Positions 1 through 6,897 of a DNA stretch of 9,795 bases are shown piece by piece (the first letter of the stretch is position 1; every line of letters begins with the position of its first letter). Below the pieces are notes generated by a model. That model was not told where the DNA came from. It made no database searches and saw only the letters and a program-made list of their open reading frames with translations. The stretch is from Gemmatimonadaceae bacterium (GTDB lineage Bacteria > Gemmatimonadota > Gemmatimonadetes > Gemmatimonadales > Gemmatimonadaceae), in NCBI GenBank assembly GCA_025453855.1, contig JALOPO010000043.1:1-9795 (forward strand). The letters are read 5' to 3'. A program made the translations under genes and the position numbers.

Positions 1-79
1 CGCGATCGCGCACGATGGTGGCGGTGCCGTACAGCGCGGCGAGCACCACGCCGGCGATCACGATGGGGTTCCGGGACAC
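1..79 (-). CDS. N-terminal fragment of a putative membrane protein (runs off the left edge)
   Basis: Only the first 26 codons are in the window. From a GTG at 79 the peptide begins VSRNPIVIAGVVLAALYGTA; residues 5-23 form one uninterrupted hydrophobic stretch, ending in the charged IVRDR, so this looks like an N-terminal membrane anchor or uncleaved signal. The start is supported by a GGAGG at 91-87, seven bases before the GTG; another in-frame GTG at 85 lies too close to that ribosome site. Third codon positions are nearly all G or C, as in the neighbours. It follows the glycosyltransferase gene by 109 bases on the same strand and may be a separate transcription unit, because the gap holds several palindromes. 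Function cannot be told from this fragment. Confidence 0.6.
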   Translation of the reverse strand, partial: MSRNPIVIAGVVLAALYGTATIVRDR

Positions 80-86
80 AGGCACG

Positions 87-91
87 CCTCC
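87..91 (-). promoter_or_regulatory. Ribosome binding site GGAGG
   Basis: A consensus GGAGG on the minus strand sits seven bases before the GTG at 79. It decides between the two in-frame GTG codons at 85 and 79 in favour of the latter. Consensus sites are scarce in this window, which makes it informative. Confidence 0.55.
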
Positions 92-129
92 GTCGGCGGT
101 CCGAATGTGTTCTGCTGCCAGACATCGCA

Positions 130-160
130 GTGACGAGCGATCGCATGTTTCGTCACATGC
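130..160. repeat. Nested palindromes in the gap between glycosyltransferase and membrane protein genes
   Basis: Three inverted repeats overlap within 31 bases: GTGACGA (130-136) with TCGTCAC (150-156), the perfect eight-base palindrome GCGATCGC (137-144), and GCATGT (143-148) with ACATGC (155-160). They cannot all form at once. On the minus strand they lie 29-59 bases past the glycosyltransferase stop and about 50-80 bases before the GTG at 79, which suits an operator or attenuator for the downstream gene, or a 3' end structure for the upstream operon. There is no T tract after any stem. Confidence 0.4.
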
Positions 161-188
161 TTTCGGCGGTGCACCCGGCATCCGTTTG

Positions 189-1361
189 TCAGGACAGCCG
201 CGCGACCCGCCGGTACTCGGTGAAGAGCGCGTCCCAGATGCGCGGCCAGGTGCGCTGCAGTGCCCACGCACGAGCCGTGCCGGCCATGCGGCGCGTCGCC
301 GCCGGGTCGCGCGCCAGCGTCACGAGCGCCTCGGCGATCGCGGCGCCATCGTCGGGGCGCACGATCACGCCCCGCCCCTCGCCCGCGAGCTCGCGCGTGT
401 TCCCCGCATCGGCGGCGAGCACCACGAGGCCACTGGCCATCGCCTCGAGCAGCACGTTGCCGAAGGTGTCGGTGATGCTCGGGAAGAGGAAGACGTCCCC
501 GCTCGCATAGGCGGTGCTCAGCGCCGTCCCTTCGAGGCGCCCCGTGAACACGGTGCCCGCCGGCGCGGCGGCGCGCAGCTCGGCGTCGTACGGCCCGTCG
601 CCCACGAAGACGAAGCGCAGGCGCATCGCCTCGTCGCGCCCGTGGAGCTGCCGCATCGCGTCGAGCGCGTGGCCGAGCCCCTTCTCCTTCGCGATGCGAC
701 CCACGTAGAGCACGCAGATGTCGTCGGGCGCGATGCCGTGCCGCGCGCGCCACTCGTCCGATCGGAAGCGCGGGTCGAAGCGCTCGCCTTCCACGCCACG
801 TCCCCAGATGTCGAGATGCGCGAAGCCGCGCGCTGCGAGATCGTCGCGCATGGCGATCGTCGGCACGAAGGTGACGGCCGCCGGCGCGTGGAACCAGCGG
901 AAGTAGTTCCATCCCACGTCGGCGAAGAGGCCGAGGCGGTAGAACTGGGCGTAGGCGAGGAAGTTGGTGTGGTAGCTCGACACGAGCGGGAGCCCGAGCC
1001 GCCGCGCCGCCCCGCGGCCGCCGAGTCCCACGCCGAACTCGGTCGCCACGTGCACGAGCGTCGGGTGCCACGCGCGCAGCGCGTCGGTGGCGGCACGCAC
1101 GCGCGGCGCGGCGAGGCGGAGCTGCGGATAGGCCCAGAACGGCACGCTCGCCCAGCGCTCGACGTGATCGATGGTCGCCGCGTCGGGATCGTCGGCGGTG
1201 AAGACGCGCACCTCGCCGCCGCGCGCCTGCACCTCGCGCACCAGCCGCTCGAGCGTGCGCGAGACGCCGTTCATCTGCGGCGGGTAGGTCTCGCTGAAGA
1301 GCGCGAGGCGCATCCCCGTCATCGGCACGTCGCGTGCAGGCTCCGGCGTGCGTTCGTTCAT
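189..1361 (-). CDS. Glycosyltransferase family 4 (GT-B fold), MgtA-like
   Basis: A 390-residue retaining GT-B glycosyltransferase that should transfer a sugar from a nucleotide donor to a lipid or glycan acceptor on the cytoplasmic face of the inner membrane. The N-terminal acceptor half opens with LALFSETYPPQMNGVSRTL (19-37), the glycine-containing loop typical of family GT4, followed by EFGVG at 108-112 and SSYHTNF at 128-134. The donor half has YVGRIAKEKG (219-228), FVGDGP (252-257), and TDTFGNVLLEAMASG (297-311), where D298 and E306 sit at the EX7E spacing with Asp for the first Glu. This pattern resembles the MgtA/PimB-like mannosyltransferases, but donor and acceptor are not readable from sequence. 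The ATG at 1361 overlaps the upstream stop (ATGA), implying coupled translation; M14 and M17 are alternative starts nearer the first strand. Confidence 0.9.
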   Translation of the reverse strand: MNERTPEPARDVPMTGMRLALFSETYPPQMNGVSRTLERLVREVQARGGEVRVFTADDPDAATIDHVERWASVPFWAYPQLRLAAPRVRAATDALRAWHPTLVHVATEFGVGLGGRGAARRLGLPLVSSYHTNFLAYAQFYRLGLFADVGWNYFRWFHAPAAVTFVPTIAMRDDLAARGFAHLDIWGRGVEGERFDPRFRSDEWRARHGIAPDDICVLYVGRIAKEKGLGHALDAMRQLHGRDEAMRLRFVFVGDGPYDAELRAAAPAGTVFTGRLEGTALSTAYASGDVFLFPSITDTFGNVLLEAMASGLVVLAADAGNTRELAGEGRGVIVRPDDGAAIAEALVTLARDPAATRRMAGTARAWALQRTWPRIWDALFTEYRRVARLS

Positions 1362-2122
1362 GACCCGGTGGGGACGCGCTGCGCCGGCGCGCCGGCGCGG
1401 GTCGGCGTGAGCAGCGACGCGTAGGGTGCCGCCGGGCGGTGTGCCAGCCAGCGATCGAGCTCGTCGATCACGCTCTGCCGCGTGACCGGATGCTCGAGGT
1501 CCATGGGATGGAGCGCGATGCGGAAGCACGGCGCGTTCCGCTGCGTGCGCCAGCGCCACGCCGCCTGCACCGCGCTGCCGCGCGCGCGCAGCGTCGTCCG
1601 CCCGCTCCAGCGCAGCACCGGGCTGGCGAGCGCGCGTCCCTCGGCGAGCAGGTGGACCGTGCCGGCGTCCTCGAGCAACGGGAGGTCGAGCGACTGGCAG
1701 GCGGTGCGCGTGCCGTCGCGACAGAGCCACGCCGGTGGCACGAAGCCGATGGCGTGCAGGCCGAGCGCGTGGAAGCGCGCCAGCCCGCGCGCGATGCGCA
1801 CCCGCGCCGCGTCGTGATCGAGCGTCAGGAACTCGCCCTCGCGATCGGTGCGGCCGAGCGCATGCCACTGGTCCCGCAGCCCGCGCGGCGACCCGACCTC
1901 GTCGTGGCGCTCCCCGTGCAGGAAGAGCTCGGCGCCGTCGGCCGCGCGCGCGCGCACCCACGCCACGTAGTCCGGGTGCGACTCGAGCGGCCACTCGCCG
2001 TGCCACTGGGGAACCACGAGCAGCGCCGGCGTGGCGTGCCGCGCACGGCACAGCGCCCACAGCTCGTCCACGTGCGACCGCCACGCCGGCGTGACGTCGT
2101 GGATGGAGAGGAGGACGCTCAC
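1358..2122 (-). CDS. DUF2334 / polysaccharide deacetylase-like protein
   Basis: A 254-residue protein of the DUF2334 branch of the NodB-like polysaccharide deacetylase superfamily, predicted to remove an acyl group from a sugar, probably with a bound metal. It has the marks of that branch: SIHDVTP at 6-12 (Asp9 in place of the NodB Asp pair), the metal-ligand type motif HGERH at 69-73, GFVPPAWL at 126-133, and LHPMD at 204-208 near the C-terminus. There is no signal peptide or membrane segment, so it should act in the cytoplasm on a lipid-linked or soluble precursor. The GTG at 2122 overlaps the upstream stop as GTGA, and its own stop overlaps the next ATG as ATGA. It is thus locked between two glycosyltransferases and probably edits the sugar one of them adds. 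Family assignment is firm; substrate is unknown. Confidence 0.85.
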   Translation of the reverse strand: MSVLLSIHDVTPAWRSHVDELWALCRARHATPALLVVPQWHGEWPLESHPDYVAWVRARAADGAELFLHGERHDEVGSPRGLRDQWHALGRTDREGEFLTLDHDAARVRIARGLARFHALGLHAIGFVPPAWLCRDGTRTACQSLDLPLLEDAGTVHLLAEGRALASPVLRWSGRTTLRARGSAVQAAWRWRTQRNAPCFRIALHPMDLEHPVTRQSVIDELDRWLAHRPAAPYASLLTPTRAGAPAQRVPTGS

Positions 2123-3375
2123 CGCCGCACGCGCTCGTAGAGCGCGAAGATGCGATCGAAGACGTGGTCCCACGCGTGCTCGCGCTCCGCGAACGCGCGC
2201 GCACGCACCGAGTGCGTCGCGTGATCCTCGCGCAGCAGCGCCACCAGCTGCTCGGCCAGCGCCGCCGGATCGCCGGGCGGGAAGAGCGCCCCCGCCCCGC
2301 TCGCGAGCACGTGCTCGCGCACCGCGCCGCCATCGGCGGCGAGCACCGGGGTGCCGCACGCCATCGCCTCGAGCGGCGAGAGCCCGAACGTCTCGTGGGG
2401 ACTGCTCGCGACGTACACCTGCGTGGCCGCATGCAGGTCGGCGAGCTGCGACTGGTCGCCGATGAACGGGAGCCAGTGCACACGCCGCGCCGACGCCACG
2501 CGCGCCCGCAGCGCCTCGTGCTCGGGCCCCTCGCCGGCCATCACCAGCGCGGCATCGCTGCGACGCTCGACCTCGGGCCACGCGTCCATGAGCACGTCGA
2601 GCTCCTTCTCGTGCGCGAATCGCCCCACGAAGAGCACCAGCGGCCGGTCGAGCGGGAGCCCCCACGCGCGACGCGTCGCCTCGGCATGCGCGCGCCGGTC
2701 CGGCGTGAAGTGCGCGAGGTCGACACCGAGCGGGATCCGTTCCACGTTCGGCACGCCGGCCTCGGCGAGCGCGTCGGCGGTGAAGTGGCTGGCGGCGATG
2801 GTGGCCGCGATGCGCCGGTCCATGCGACGCGCATACCACCACGCGCCGCGCATGAGCGCCGCGCGGTGCCACGCCCGCGGCACGCGACTCCCGCCCAGGA
2901 GCTGCGGGAAGTGGCTGTGGAAGAAGTTCACCACCGGGATCTCGCGACGCCCCATGGCCCGGAAGAGCACCCACGGCACGATGAACGGACTCCCCAGCTC
3001 CACCACGTGCGGCTGCTCGTGCGCGAGGATGCGCCGCATGCGCGCCACGCTCGTGAGCAGCCGGTAGGGGGCGTTGCGCGGGATGGGGCGGCCGAAGAAC
3101 TCGTACGTGCGCACGCCATCCGCATCGACGATCGCGTCGCCCGGCGCCGGCACCGCGAGGGCGTGTCGCAGCCACGGCCGCGCCGCGACGTACGCCCCCT
3201 TCTGCAGCAGGTAGGTGCGGATTCCGCCGCTCGTGGGCGCGAACCACTCGGTGGTGTCGAGCACGGCGAGCGTCGCCGCGGGCCGGAGCACCGGCGGCAG
3301 TGCGGCCGTGGCGAGGTCGAGGCGGCGCCGTACGGGAGCGGCGACCGGCGCGAGGACCGGTGGTGGCAGCGTCAC
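2119..3375 (-). CDS. Glycosyltransferase family 4 (GT-B fold)
   Basis: About 418 residues, a second retaining GT-B glycosyltransferase. The acceptor half begins with LDTTEWFAPTSGGIRTYL (39-56), then SPFIVPW (129-135) and FFHSHFPQLL (151-160). The donor half carries IPLGVDLAHF (214-223), FVGRFAHEKELD (249-260), MAGEGPE (279-285) and HETFGLSPLEAMACG (327-341), with E328 and E336 forming an intact EX7E motif. It differs clearly from the downstream glycosyltransferase, so the two probably add successive or different sugars. The start is uncertain: there is no ATG before the conserved region. I chose the GTG at 3375, four bases after the TerC stop, but there is no Shine-Dalgarno site and the first 35 residues are Pro/Ala/Arg-rich and unlike the family. 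A start nearer residue 20-35 is possible. Confidence 0.88.
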   Translation of the reverse strand: MTLPPPVLAPVAAPVRRRLDLATAALPPVLRPAATLAVLDTTEWFAPTSGGIRTYLLQKGAYVAARPWLRHALAVPAPGDAIVDADGVRTYEFFGRPIPRNAPYRLLTSVARMRRILAHEQPHVVELGSPFIVPWVLFRAMGRREIPVVNFFHSHFPQLLGGSRVPRAWHRAALMRGAWWYARRMDRRIAATIAASHFTADALAEAGVPNVERIPLGVDLAHFTPDRRAHAEATRRAWGLPLDRPLVLFVGRFAHEKELDVLMDAWPEVERRSDAALVMAGEGPEHEALRARVASARRVHWLPFIGDQSQLADLHAATQVYVASSPHETFGLSPLEAMACGTPVLAADGGAVREHVLASGAGALFPPGDPAALAEQLVALLREDHATHSVRARAFAEREHAWDHVFDRIFALYERVRR

Positions 3376-3379
3376 GCGA

Positions 3380-4450
3380 TCATGGCGTGCGGGCCGCACC
3401 ACCACTGGCGAGCGGTTCGGCCACCGTCTCCGGGGGGTCCGCCGCCACGCCGCCGGTCGCGGTGACCGGGCGTGCACCGGTCACGGGGCCCCCCGCACCC
3501 TGGGCATCCGCCCCCGACGCGGTCTCCGCGCGCGGGAAGAGCAGCGAGAGCGCCACGCCTCCGCCGAGGAGCGTGATGATCACGCCGAGCGAGAGCGTGA
3601 TCGGGATCGGGTAGGCGGTGGAGGCGAGCATCTTGGCGCCCACGAACATGAGCACGATCGAGAGCGCCGGCTTGAGGAGCCAGAAGCGGTGCACCACCGC
3701 CGCCAGCAGGAAGTAGAGCGAGCGCAGCCCGAGGATCGCGAAGATGTTCGACGTGAAGACGATGAACGGATCGCGCGTGACCCCGAACACGGCCGGGATC
3801 GAGTCGACGGCGAAGACCACGTCGGTCGTCTCGACGAGCAGGAGCACCACGAAGAGCGGCGTGGCGACGGTGCGGATGATCCCGTCCGGCCCCCACGGCG
3901 CCTTCACGAAGAAGCGGTCGCCCTGGTAGTGGTCGCTCACCGGCATCACGCGCCGCACGAGCCGGAGCACGGGATTGCGCTCGGGCTCCAGCTCGCCGTC
4001 CTGCTGCAGCAGCATGCGGATCCCGGTGATCACCAGGAAGGCGCCGAACAGGTAGATGATCCAGTGGAAGCGCGCGAGCAGGATCGCACCGAGCGCGATC
4101 ATCACGCCGCGCATCAGGAGCGCGCCGATGATCCCCCAGAAGAGGACGCGGTGCTGCAGCGCCTCGGGCACCTTGAAGTACGAGAACAGGAGGAGGAAGA
4201 CGAACAGGTTGTCGACGCTGAGCGCCTCCTCCACCACGTAGCCGGCGAGGAACTCGAGCGCGTGCTGCTTCCCCTCCACCGCCCACAGGCCGCCCGCGAA
4301 GGCGAGGGCGAGCGACACCCAGATGGCGCTCCAGACGGCGGCTTCCCGTGGCGAGACGCGATGCGCCGCGCGATGGAAGACGCCGAGATCGAGCGCCAGC
4401 ATCGTGAGCACGATGCCGCCGAATGCCACCCACATCCACGCGTGCTGCAT
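3380..4450 (-). CDS. TerC family integral membrane protein (Alx-like)
   Basis: A 356-residue polytopic membrane protein. TerC/Alx proteins are linked to manganese export and to supplying Mn to exported enzymes; a link to tellurium resistance is historical. The two diagnostic acidic motifs are present: EEALSVDNLFVFLLLF (74-89) and ETTDVVFAVDSIPAVF (207-222), holding the Glu/Asp/Asn residues expected to bind the ion. About eight or nine hydrophobic segments span residues 5-305. The last 50 residues are a Gly/Ala/Pro/Thr-rich tail typical of disordered ends. The ATG at 4450 has GGAGG a few bases upstream; M6 is a less likely start. A glycosyltransferase gene begins 4 bases past its stop, so it probably heads the sugar operon, though the functional tie is unclear. 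Confidence 0.93.
   Translation of the reverse strand: MQHAWMWVAFGGIVLTMLALDLGVFHRAAHRVSPREAAVWSAIWVSLALAFAGGLWAVEGKQHALEFLAGYVVEEALSVDNLFVFLLLFSYFKVPEALQHRVLFWGIIGALLMRGVMIALGAILLARFHWIIYLFGAFLVITGIRMLLQQDGELEPERNPVLRLVRRVMPVSDHYQGDRFFVKAPWGPDGIIRTVATPLFVVLLLVETTDVVFAVDSIPAVFGVTRDPFIVFTSNIFAILGLRSLYFLLAAVVHRFWLLKPALSIVLMFVGAKMLASTAYPIPITLSLGVIITLLGGGVALSLLFPRAETASGADAQGAGGPVTGARPVTATGGVAADPPETVAEPLASGGAARTP
3462..3484. repeat. Perfect 8-base inverted repeat inside the TerC tail
   Basis: GTGACCGG (3462-3469) and CCGGTCAC (3477-3484) are separated by seven bases. The repeat lies in the poorly conserved tail of TerC, where it encodes the near-palindromic peptide VTGARPVT, about 90-110 bases before the next gene's start. 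It may be a chance by-product of Gly/Pro/Thr codons or an intercistronic structure. Confidence 0.35.
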
Positions 4451-4453
4451 GCC

Positions 4454-4458
4454 CCTCC
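4454..4458 (-). promoter_or_regulatory. Ribosome binding site GGAGG for terC
   Basis: GGAGG followed by GG lies three bases before the ATG at 4450 (read as AGGGG the site is even closer). It supports this start over the ATG five codons downstream. Confidence 0.5.
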
Positions 4459-4528
4459 GGCGCGATCGGATCCGCGTTCCTACCCGGCCGGCGCAGGAAG
4501 GCGCCGCCCGCGGTCCAGGCTGGGGTCC

Positions 4529-4535
4529 AAGCTAA
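4529..4535 (-). promoter_or_regulatory. Possible -10 region for the terC-glycosyltransferase operon
   Basis: The minus strand reads TTAGCTT here, an isolated A/T-rich heptamer in an otherwise G/C gap, about 80 bases before the TerC ATG. No convincing -35 element lies 17 bases upstream, where the sequence is occupied by a G/C hairpin. This is offered as the best promoter candidate in the gap, on base composition only. Confidence 0.25.
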
Positions 4536-4536
4536 C

Positions 4537-4554
4537 GGGGGCTCGGACGCCCCC
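4537..4554 (-). terminator. G/C hairpin after the LysM gene
   Basis: GGGGGC (4537-4542) and GCCCCC (4549-4554) can pair around a six-base loop. On the minus strand the stem begins six bases past the LysM stop codon and is followed by GTTAGCTT rather than a run of T. It could slow or end transcription of the LysM gene ahead of terC, but it lacks the U tract of a textbook intrinsic terminator. Confidence 0.3.
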
Positions 4555-4560
4555 CGCGGG

Positions 4561-5358
4561 TCACGAGGCGCCGGCGGTGGCGGTGCGCGGCGTCGCCGGC
4601 TTCACGAGCAGCCGCTGCCCGATGCGGATGCGCGTGGTGGCGAGCCGGTTCCACGCCACGAGGCGCTCCTCGGTGGTGCCGTAGCGTGCGGCGATGCTGG
4701 AGAGCGCATCGCCCGGTGCGACCACGTGCCAGACCTCGCGCGCCGCCACGCGTCGCTCGTAGTCGCGTGCCGCCGCGGCCAGCGAATCGGCCGCACGTTC
4801 CTGACCGCGGCGGCCGGCGATCGTCGCCAGCAGCTGCGTGGTGGCCACCGGGTCCGCACTCGCGAAGACGAGGCGCCGATCGTCGTGGCGCAGCTCGAGA
4901 CCGGCCGCCGTCCCCAGGTCGACGCGGCGCGCCGTGCCGGTGAGCCCGCCTTCCACGGGGAGCTGCAGCACCACGAACTCCTGCGGGCCGCGATCGGGCG
5001 AGACGAGTTCGCGCGGCGGGATCCCGACGAAGATCACGCGCCGGTCGGTGAGCGCGAGGATGCCGTACGTCTCGCGGAAGCCGTCCCACCACGCGCGTCG
5101 CGCCGCCCACGTGCGCGCCACCACCCGCTCGTTGGCCTCGAGCACGAGCGCCAGCTCCTGCTGCGCAAGCCGCCGGGCGGCGGGAACGTCGGGGCGCAGC
5201 GAGACGAGCCAGGCGAAGAGCGCACCCGCGAGCACCACCAGCCCGAGCCCCGTGCCGGTGAGGCGGGCGACGAGGCGCAGCCACCAGCGCCGCGATCGCG
5301 CCGGCCCGGCGACGATCGTGCGCAGCGTGTCGAGCGGGGCAACCGTGTTGCGAGCCAT
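4561..5358 (-). CDS. Membrane-anchored protein with PH-like domain and C-terminal LysM domain
   Basis: A 265-residue protein of unknown role. Residues 1-30 are basic (RSRRWWLRLVAR); one transmembrane helix spans about 34-53 (GTGLGLVVLAGALFAWLV). After it comes a helix (60-80), then a segment like bacterial PH/YdbS-type domains, marked by YGILALTDRRVIFVG (98-112) and continuing in beta-rich sequence to about 180. A helical linker (185-207) leads to one LysM domain (209-252), with WHVVAPGDALSSIAARYGT at its start and NRLATTRIRIGQRLLV at its end. LysM binds peptidoglycan or other N-acetylglucosamine polymers, so the bulk should lie in the periplasm. The ATG at 5358 has no visible Shine-Dalgarno site. 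It is separated from terC by 110 bases. Domain calls for LysM are firm; the PH-like call rests on one motif. Confidence 0.82.
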   Translation of the reverse strand: MARNTVAPLDTLRTIVAGPARSRRWWLRLVARLTGTGLGLVVLAGALFAWLVSLRPDVPAARRLAQQELALVLEANERVVARTWAARRAWWDGFRETYGILALTDRRVIFVGIPPRELVSPDRGPQEFVVLQLPVEGGLTGTARRVDLGTAAGLELRHDDRRLVFASADPVATTQLLATIAGRRGQERAADSLAAAARDYERRVAAREVWHVVAPGDALSSIAARYGTTEERLVAWNRLATTRIRIGQRLLVKPATPRTATAGAS

Positions 5359-5411
5359 CGCGTGGGAAACGGGGCGGGCGGCGCCGTGCGTCGCCGGAGC
5401 ATCGTGGCAGG

Positions 5412-5428
5412 TCGCTACAGTTTAGCGA
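5412..5428. promoter_or_regulatory. Inverted repeat and putative divergent promoter between LysM and MATE genes
   Basis: TCGCTA (5412-5417) and TAGCGA (5423-5428) form a perfect inverted repeat with a five-base centre. It carries -10-like hexamers on both strands: TACAGT at 5416-5421 rightwards and TAAACT at 5424-5419 leftwards. It is the only A/T-rich patch in the 72-base divergent gap. If the rightward box is real, transcription would begin at or next to the MATE ATG at 5431, giving a leaderless mRNA. No clear -35 box is visible. Confidence 0.35.
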
Positions 5429-5430
5429 TC

Positions 5431-6876
5431 ATGACCACGCCCCCCGCCGCGCCCTCCCCCGCGCCGGCCTCGCGCGACGCGACGCACGGCGCGCGTGCCG
5501 CGGACGGCCCGGCACACCCCGGGCGCGCCGAGTTCCGCGCACTCGGCCGCCTCGCCCTCCCGGTGGTGGCCGTGGAGCTCGGCCTCATGGCCATGGGCGC
5601 GGTGGACACGATGATGGTCGGCCACCTCTCGGCCACCGCGCTCGCGGCCACCGCGCTGGCGGCGGTCTACTTCTACACGGTCATGGTCATCGCCATGGGG
5701 ACGCTCGTGGGGTGCGAGTCGCTCCTCAGCCAGGCCGTCGGCGCGCACGACGAGCCGGGCTTCGGGCGCGCGCTGCAGCGCGGCTTCGTGCTCGCGGCGC
5801 TCCTGCTCGTCCCCTGCGCGCTCCTGCTCGTGCCGACCGCGCCCATGCTGCGCCTCCTCGGCCAGCCCGAGGTGATCATCGCCCCGGCCTCGCGCTTCGT
5901 GCACATCAGCATCGCCGGGCTCGCGCCGCTGCTCGGCTTCGTGGTGCTGCGCATGGCGTTGCAGGCGCGCGAGCGGCTGGCGCCGATCCTCGTCGCGATC
6001 GTGGTCGCCAACGCGGTCAACCTCGCGCTCAACTGGGTGCTCGTCTTCGGCCACCTCGGTGCGCCGCGGCTCGGCACCGACGGGAGCGCACTGGCGAGCG
6101 TCGCCGCACGCTGGACGCTGCTCGCGGTGCTCCTCGTCGCCGCGTGGCGCGACCTGCGCCCGTACCTGCGCACGCGCGCGAGCGGCGTGGCCGACCCGCG
6201 CGCGCTCGGGCGCATGCTGGTGCTCGGCGTTCCCGTCGGCGTGCAGTACCTGCTCGAGGTGGGCGTCTTCAACGTCGTCGCGCTCTTCATGGGGACGATG
6301 GCCACCGCCACGCTCGCCGCGCACCAGGTCGCGATCAACCTCGCGTCGATCACCTTCATGGTCCCTCTCGGCATCGGCGCGGCGACGAGCGTGCTGGTCG
6401 GCCAGGCGATCGGGCGCGCCGATGCCGCGGGCGCGCGACGCGCTGCCCACGCCGGGCTCGCCCTCGGCGCCGCGGTCATGCTCGTGAGCGCGGTCGCCTT
6501 CCTCACCGTGCCGCGGCTGCTGGCGGCGCTCTACGTGCGCGAGCCGGCGGTGATCGCGCTCGCCGCCACCTTCATTCCGCTGGCGGGGATCTTCCAGCTC
6601 TTCGACGGGCTGCAGGCGGTGGCCGGTGGCGCGTTGCGCGGCGCCGCCGACACGCGGGCCGCGATGTGGGCCAACATCCTCGGCTTCTGGGCGATCGGGC
6701 TCCCGCTCGGCCTCGCGCTCGCCTTCCGCGCCGGCATGGGGCCGGCCGGGCTGTGGTGGGGGCTCGTCATCGGGCTGGCGTCGGTGGCCTTCGTGCTCGT
6801 GCTCCGCGTGCGTCGCCGCTTCCGCGCCCCGCTCGCGCGCGCCATCGTCGATGCGCCGCCCGCCATCCCGGCCTGA
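5431..6876 (+). CDS. MATE family multidrug/cation antiporter (NorM-like)
   Basis: A 481-residue inner-membrane exporter that should expel cationic or aromatic compounds in exchange for Na+ or H+. Twelve hydrophobic segments fall into two MATE halves (about 35-245 and 255-462). Residues matching the cation-site acids of Vibrio NorM are all present: D59 in AVDTMMVGHLSA, E276 in LLEVGVF, and D392 in FDGLQAVAGGALRGAADT (391-408). Other family marks are GCESLLSQAVGA (94-105), NWVLVFG (201-207) and PLGIGAATSVLVGQAIG (312-328). The first 32 residues are a Pro/Ala-rich cytosolic tail. The ATG at 5431 has no Shine-Dalgarno site; an in-frame GTG at 5404 preceded by GGAG would add nine residues and is a real alternative. 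The regulator gene follows after 21 bases. Confidence 0.93.
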   Translation: MTTPPAAPSPAPASRDATHGARAADGPAHPGRAEFRALGRLALPVVAVELGLMAMGAVDTMMVGHLSATALAATALAAVYFYTVMVIAMGTLVGCESLLSQAVGAHDEPGFGRALQRGFVLAALLLVPCALLLVPTAPMLRLLGQPEVIIAPASRFVHISIAGLAPLLGFVVLRMALQARERLAPILVAIVVANAVNLALNWVLVFGHLGAPRLGTDGSALASVAARWTLLAVLLVAAWRDLRPYLRTRASGVADPRALGRMLVLGVPVGVQYLLEVGVFNVVALFMGTMATATLAAHQVAINLASITFMVPLGIGAATSVLVGQAIGRADAAGARRAAHAGLALGAAVMLVSAVAFLTVPRLLAALYVREPAVIALAATFIPLAGIFQLFDGLQAVAGGALRGAADTRAAMWANILGFWAIGLPLGLALAFRAGMGPAGLWWGLVIGLASVAFVLVLRVRRRFRAPLARAIVDAPPAIPA

Positions 6877-6897
6877 CGGCGCGCACCGGCCATCGGC

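Noticed and set aside
15..3465. Long open frames on the plus strand (for example 15-1424 and 2164-3465) opposite the glycosyltransferase and deacetylase genes
   Set aside because: They are antisense to genes with clear family motifs, are extremely rich in Arg, His and Glu, and have no recognisable domain; long antisense frames are expected in DNA this rich in G/C.
3380..4450. Tellurite resistance island
   Set aside because: Only a single TerC-family protein is present; none of the other ter genes (TerD/E/Z-type) are nearby, so this is a lone TerC/Alx-type transporter.
4451..4536. yybP-ykoY manganese riboswitch upstream of terC
   Set aside because: terC relatives often carry this element, but the conserved GGGGAGUAG-type loop and its partner are not visible, and the space between the likely promoter and the ATG is short.
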